Assembly: GCA_035559795.1 (NCBI GenBank)
Contig: DATMAR010000012.1
Span: 490,664-554,663 of the forward strand
Direction: 5' to 3'
Length of the DNA: 64,000 nucleotides
Origin: Fimbriimonadales bacterium
Lineage (GTDB): Bacteria; Armatimonadota; Fimbriimonadia; Fimbriimonadales; ATM1
The translations under genes and the position numbers were made by a program. The first letter of the stretch is position 1. Each line of letters begins with the position of its first letter. Shown piece after piece: positions 60,777 to 64,000 of this stretch. The notes beneath the pieces were generated by a model. It worked only from the letters and a program-made list of their open reading frames with translations. It searched no databases and had not been told where the DNA came from.

Positions 60777-62108
60777 TTACTTTCCGATGCAAAAATCTCG
60801 AAACACTTTCTCGATGATTTCCTCGGTCGCCGTGCGTCCCGTTATTCTGCCTATTGCTTGCAATGCTCCATGTAAATCCACGCAAACTAAGTCTGTCGGT
60901 AAATCCGAAAGAAGTGTCTCCGCGGCATGCAACAAAGATTTTTTCGCCTCTTGCAAATCGTTTATATGTCTTTCGTTTACGAGCGGAATCTCGCCACCCG
61001 TTTCGAACTCTCGTATCAATTCTTTCCCCAAATCGTCGAGACCCTCTCCTGAAAGCGCGCTGACCAACGAATGTTCTTTCGAAACAGTTTCCGCAATACC
61101 CAAATCTATTTTATTCGCAACAAAAAGACCTGGTTTGCGTTCGAGTTCATGATAAAGTTCTTCGTCTTCTCGCGTCCAACCGACGTTTGCTTCGTACAAG
61201 AACATTACTAAATCTGCGTTTCGAATCGCTTGCTTCGAGCGCTCGACTCCCATTTGTTCTACTTTGTCTTTCGTCTCCCGAATCCCTGCTGTATCTGTCA
61301 GCACGACGGGAAAACCTTCGATGGAAACCGTTTCTTCGATGGTGTCTCGTGTGGTTCCAGGAATCTCCGTAACGATTGCTCGCTCCATCCCTAATAATGC
61401 ATTCATCAAAGAAGATTTCCCTACATTCGGTCTTCCTACCACCGCAATGCGAATTCCCTCACGGAAGAGTCTTGCTCGTTTCGCGCTTTCGAGCAGAGTG
61501 TTCATTTCTTCAAGAACTGCGATGAGTTCGTCATGAACTTGCTTACGATTCAAATCTCCAATTTCTTCCGAAAAGTCTATTGTCGCCTCAGCAAGCGCAA
61601 GTTGATTCGCAATTCTTTCTTCGAGACGGGAAATGGCTTCCGATAATTTTCCTTCGCGCAAAAGCCGCGCACGGATTTCCTGCGCATGCGTTGCCACTGC
61701 AACTGTTTCTGCAACCGCCTCTGCTTGGGTGAGATCTATACGACCGTTCATGAAAGCGCGCTCCGTGAATTCTCCAGGGCGCGCAAAACGAGCGCCCAAA
61801 TCTTGGATAGCATTCACGATACGCCTTACGATTAACGGGCTTCCATGGCAACTCATTTCGAAGAGCGATTCTTCGGTGTAACTTTTCCCTTCTTCGAAAA
61901 GAATCAAAAACCCTTCGTCTATTTTTTCATTCCGGAAAACGATGTCGCCGAAATAGCAATGACGCGGTTTCCATGGAGGACTTTCTTTGCAGCGGAAAAT
62001 ACGTTCTGCGATCTCCCATGCTTTAGGACCGGAGACTCGAATCCACGCCACCGGAGCCCGAAAAGGTCCCGTTATCGGCGCCACGATAGTGTCTGATAAG
62101 TTGTGCAC
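60777..62108 (-). CDS. mnmE: tRNA modification GTPase MnmE
   Basis: 443 residues. N-domain binds folate (FCSCHGSP-like MSCHGSPLIVRRI), GTPase G1 GRPNVGKSSLMNALLG, GTTRDTIEE and DTAG, and the C-terminal CIGK motif. With GidA/MnmG adds carboxymethylaminomethyl to U34 of tRNAs. No mnmG in window. Confidence 0.96.
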   Translation of the reverse strand: MHNLSDTIVAPITGPFRAPVAWIRVSGPKAWEIAERIFRCKESPPWKPRHCYFGDIVFRNEKIDEGFLILFEEGKSYTEESLFEMSCHGSPLIVRRIVNAIQDLGARFARPGEFTERAFMNGRIDLTQAEAVAETVAVATHAQEIRARLLREGKLSEAISRLEERIANQLALAEATIDFSEEIGDLNRKQVHDELIAVLEEMNTLLESAKRARLFREGIRIAVVGRPNVGKSSLMNALLGMERAIVTEIPGTTRDTIEETVSIEGFPVVLTDTAGIRETKDKVEQMGVERSKQAIRNADLVMFLYEANVGWTREDEELYHELERKPGLFVANKIDLGIAETVSKEHSLVSALSGEGLDDLGKELIREFETGGEIPLVNERHINDLQEAKKSLLHAAETLLSDLPTDLVCVDLHGALQAIGRITGRTATEEIIEKVFRDFCIGK

Positions 62109-62151
62109 GAGTTAAATTCTGAACGAATCAACTCCTCCCCCGAATTCCCGG

Positions 62152-63423
62152 TTAGCGAGACCTTCGTATCTTGCGAACTAAAACAGTTCCTAAAAGAAAC
62201 GCGCAAGCCGATAAAAGAAAGATGAGTTGATATCCGAAGCCATCCGCCAGGCGATTTCCCCAATCCAGAAGCATTCCCGACACTCCGGTGAGCACTTGAG
62301 GGGTTGCGATGCTCGATTGCCAAAGACCCATGTCCTTTGCGAGTTCCTCGCGATTCGGCATCACGTCCGACGCTAAAGCCCATTCCGCGGACTGATTCAT
62401 GCCATAAGCCACGCCGAAAACAACCGCCAAAGAAACCAACAGCCCGAAATGAGGATAGAAAATAAAAGGAGGAATCGTCGCAGCCATAATCAGCCCCGAA
62501 ATCATGATGACTCGCTTACGCCCAATCGTGTCCGTGAGTTTTCCGCCAATCAGCGCACCTATCCCCCCCATGAAAGAAATGGAAAGCGCTAACATGAACA
62601 TCGTGATTTTCGCAGCCTCTTCTTTCGAGCCTAAATGCGCTGGGTCTGCAATCGTCCATCCGAGAATTTTGTAATCCCTTACCCTATCTATTAAAAAATA
62701 CAGTAAATAAATCGAAATCAAATAAAACCCCAGTGCGTTCAAAAACCGGGTAAACCACATCCAACGAAAATCCGCATCCTTCCATGGCTGAATCCATGCC
62801 TTATAGAAACTGTTCGATTTCGGTTTCTCGAATCCGGGCTCCTCGCGAACGCTCAATAAAGTAATCAAAGCGCAAAGAATCGTGACGATTGCTATCGCAA
62901 CATATATTTTGAACACATCCCGCAAAACCAACGCGATAATCCCCCCCGTGACTTGCGCCGATAGACGCAAAAGCCCTAAAATTCCGCTCGCGCGACCTCG
63001 TTCCTCCTCGGAAACTAACGCAGGAATCAAACTGCTGTACGGTCCTTGCCCGATGTCGTCCGCAACTTGCAGAAACAAATATCCTATTACGATTACGAAA
63101 TATTGTTTCGGATTCGCTAAAATCATGAGAGCGACGACCGTAAGCGCCGCACCGATCGCGACGAAAGGTTTCCATCTTCCGAAACGAGTTCTTACACGGT
63201 CGCTTAGAAAACCGAAAAGACTCGGTCCTATCATCGCCCAAATAGCACCGAGCATCACAACCCTTCCCCAAAACTTCCCTTTCTCCCCACCCGGAACGAG
63301 CTGCTCTACTTGACCGGGCAAAATTACGGAAAGGAGCACGAACCATTTCAGGCTCGTCGAAAACCAGTAAGCCGAAAGCCCGAAATGCCACAGAAGGCTT
63401 CTCCTCGGAAGTGCGTGGCTCAT
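62152..63423 (-). CDS. MFS transporter
   Basis: 423 residues from ATG 63423 (a TTG 63480 gives 442). Twelve helices with the MFS loop GFLSDRVRTRFGRWKPFVAIGA after helix 2. Second half loop TDTIGRKRVIMISG. The sequence around GRWKPF resembles sugar-cation symporters (GPH-like), so sugar or related solute is possible. Start choice uncertain; neither has a clear SD. Confidence 0.85.
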   Translation of the reverse strand: MSHALPRRSLLWHFGLSAYWFSTSLKWFVLLSVILPGQVEQLVPGGEKGKFWGRVVMLGAIWAMIGPSLFGFLSDRVRTRFGRWKPFVAIGAALTVVALMILANPKQYFVIVIGYLFLQVADDIGQGPYSSLIPALVSEEERGRASGILGLLRLSAQVTGGIIALVLRDVFKIYVAIAIVTILCALITLLSVREEPGFEKPKSNSFYKAWIQPWKDADFRWMWFTRFLNALGFYLISIYLLYFLIDRVRDYKILGWTIADPAHLGSKEEAAKITMFMLALSISFMGGIGALIGGKLTDTIGRKRVIMISGLIMAATIPPFIFYPHFGLLVSLAVVFGVAYGMNQSAEWALASDVMPNREELAKDMGLWQSSIATPQVLTGVSGMLLDWGNRLADGFGYQLIFLLSACAFLLGTVLVRKIRRSR

Positions 63424-63599
63424 TTGTCTATTCTGTTGTAAAGACGCTCTGCCCCGCCGTGAAATGGTAGGTACTATCAACAGATAATCCCGAAATGCTC
63501 AATAACCACAGCAGGTTAGTTCTCGTCGTTCTCCAATTCGAAAAAATGTGACTTTGAAAATTTTAGTGCCGAATAACAAATGCACGATGTCCATGCTTT

Positions 63600-63625
63600 T
63601 TGCATTCAGATCCAGAACAATGCAA
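63600..63625. promoter_or_regulatory. Inverted repeat in the leader of the EF-Tu-like gene
   Basis: TTGCATT (63600-63606) and AATGCAA (63619-63625), 12-base loop. Possible operator or hairpin upstream of the gene at 63667; no T-run follows directly. Confidence 0.4.
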
Positions 63626-63666
63626 GACTAAGTTTTCGTATTACATAGATGAGAAGGTGAACAACT

Positions 63667-63921
63667 ATGATTGAAAGAGAAATCGGAAAGGTAACGCACT
63701 ATTTCGGCAAAATCAGCGTCGCCGCCCTCGACATAACCGAGCCCCTAAGGGTCGGAGATGTCATCCACATCAAAGGGCACACGACCGACCTCACTCAACG
63801 CGTAGAGTCCATGCAGGTAGAGCATAGAGACGTGCAAGAGGCTAAACCCGGAGAGAGCGTCGCCATAAAGGTTCTCGACCACGTTCGCGAGCACGACGTG
63901 GTGTATAAAGTGGAGGAGTAG
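63667..63921 (+). CDS. Small EF-Tu domain II-like protein
   Basis: 84 residues, a stand-alone translation-factor beta-barrel: IGKVTHYFGKISVAALDITEPLRVGDVIHIKG, VESMQVEHRDVQEAKPGESVAIKV (both split at 20). Such small proteins are annotated as translation elongation factor-like, but their function is not established. SD GAGAAGG precedes ATG 63667. Confidence 0.8.
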   Translation: MIEREIGKVTHYFGKISVAALDITEPLRVGDVIHIKGHTTDLTQRVESMQVEHRDVQEAKPGESVAIKVLDHVREHDVVYKVEE

Positions 63922-64000
63922 CCCCTCTTCGAAGCTTTGCCCGTTTTGGGCGGTATACTCGTTCCATAAACATCACACACGGATACCCCGATCCGCTTGG
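63922..64000. other. Right-end sequence with promoter-like TATACT
   Basis: TATACT (63954-63959) is a good -10 word in the plus orientation, but no good -35 is spaced to it. The sequence after it, to the window end, is cut, so a following gene or stable RNA cannot be named. Confidence 0.3.

Noticed and set aside
1-64000. Poly-G/poly-C tracts as phase-variation switches
   Set aside because: They occur in essential housekeeping genes and are explained by Gly-Gly and Pro-Pro codons; no alternative frame makes sense.

Overview
The window is chromosomal DNA from a diderm bacterium of moderate GC content, dense with housekeeping genes and with one accessory-looking block. Evidence for an outer membrane is a TolC-type channel with a MacA/MacB exporter, SurA-like PpiC foldase and lipoproteins. 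FliS and FliT-like chaperones imply flagella. A tandem family of pseudopilin-like proteins with a GFTLIE leader and a C-terminal H-rich/DG-type tail, plus paired clpS genes, makes Armatimonadota (Fimbriimonas-like lineages) my best guess; Planctomycetota-like relatives are an alternative. This is inference from gene content; no rRNA is present.

Layout. 1-3.1 kb: an operon of glycosyltransferase, Trm112-like protein, aroQ and an Xaa-Pro peptidase (minus), after a partial small basic protein at the left edge. 3.2-6.5 kb: plus-strand membrane protein, ftsK and carbonic anhydrase. 6.6-14.9 kb: minus-strand phosphodiester glycosidase, fmt-def, priA and mutS. 15-18.4 kb: plus-strand operon of a small membrane protein, yvcK, gmk and coaBC. 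18.4-26.2 kb: minus-strand nuclease, REP-like palindromes, homocysteine methyltransferase, fliT/fliS and a TolC-MacA-MacB exporter operon. 26.4-27.3 kb: a thioredoxin-fold gene with an in-frame TGA exactly where the first CxxC cysteine should be, followed by a SECIS-like hairpin, then a zinc-ribbon protein. 27.5-29.9 kb: lepA and a response regulator. 30.2-34.8 kb: four tandem pseudopilin genes plus a small membrane protein. 34.9-42.5 kb: clpB, a secreted protein, trpE-trpG, a bleomycin-hydrolase-type peptidase and a lipoprotein. 42.6-43.6 kb: repeat-rich DNA and two tandem clpS genes. 43.6-49.9 kb: a YfhO-type membrane protein, an OPT-like transporter, an ECF sigma/anti-sigma pair and a rhomboid-like protein. 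50.0-50.35 kb: a cyclic-di-AMP riboswitch in front of a 59-residue secreted-peptide ORF. 50.4-52.7 kb: DinB-like protein, PpiC foldase and mazG. 52.9-57.8 kb: a seven-gene minus-strand operon (ruvX, mltG, yqeG, a UbiA-type prenyltransferase, gtrA, aroE, tsaC). 57.8-63.5 kb: pstSCA, mnmE and an MFS transporter. The right end has a small EF-Tu-domain-II-like gene and a run-off sequence.

The most interesting items are the probable selenoprotein (26.4-26.9 kb), the c-di-AMP riboswitch controlling only a tiny secreted peptide, a pair of dispersed 11-bp hairpins with a compensatory base change, the homogenised pseudopilin repeats, and a window-wide habit of encoding Gly-Gly and Pro-Pro as GGG-GGG and CCC-CCC. 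No CRISPR array, transposase, prophage, tRNA or rRNA was seen.
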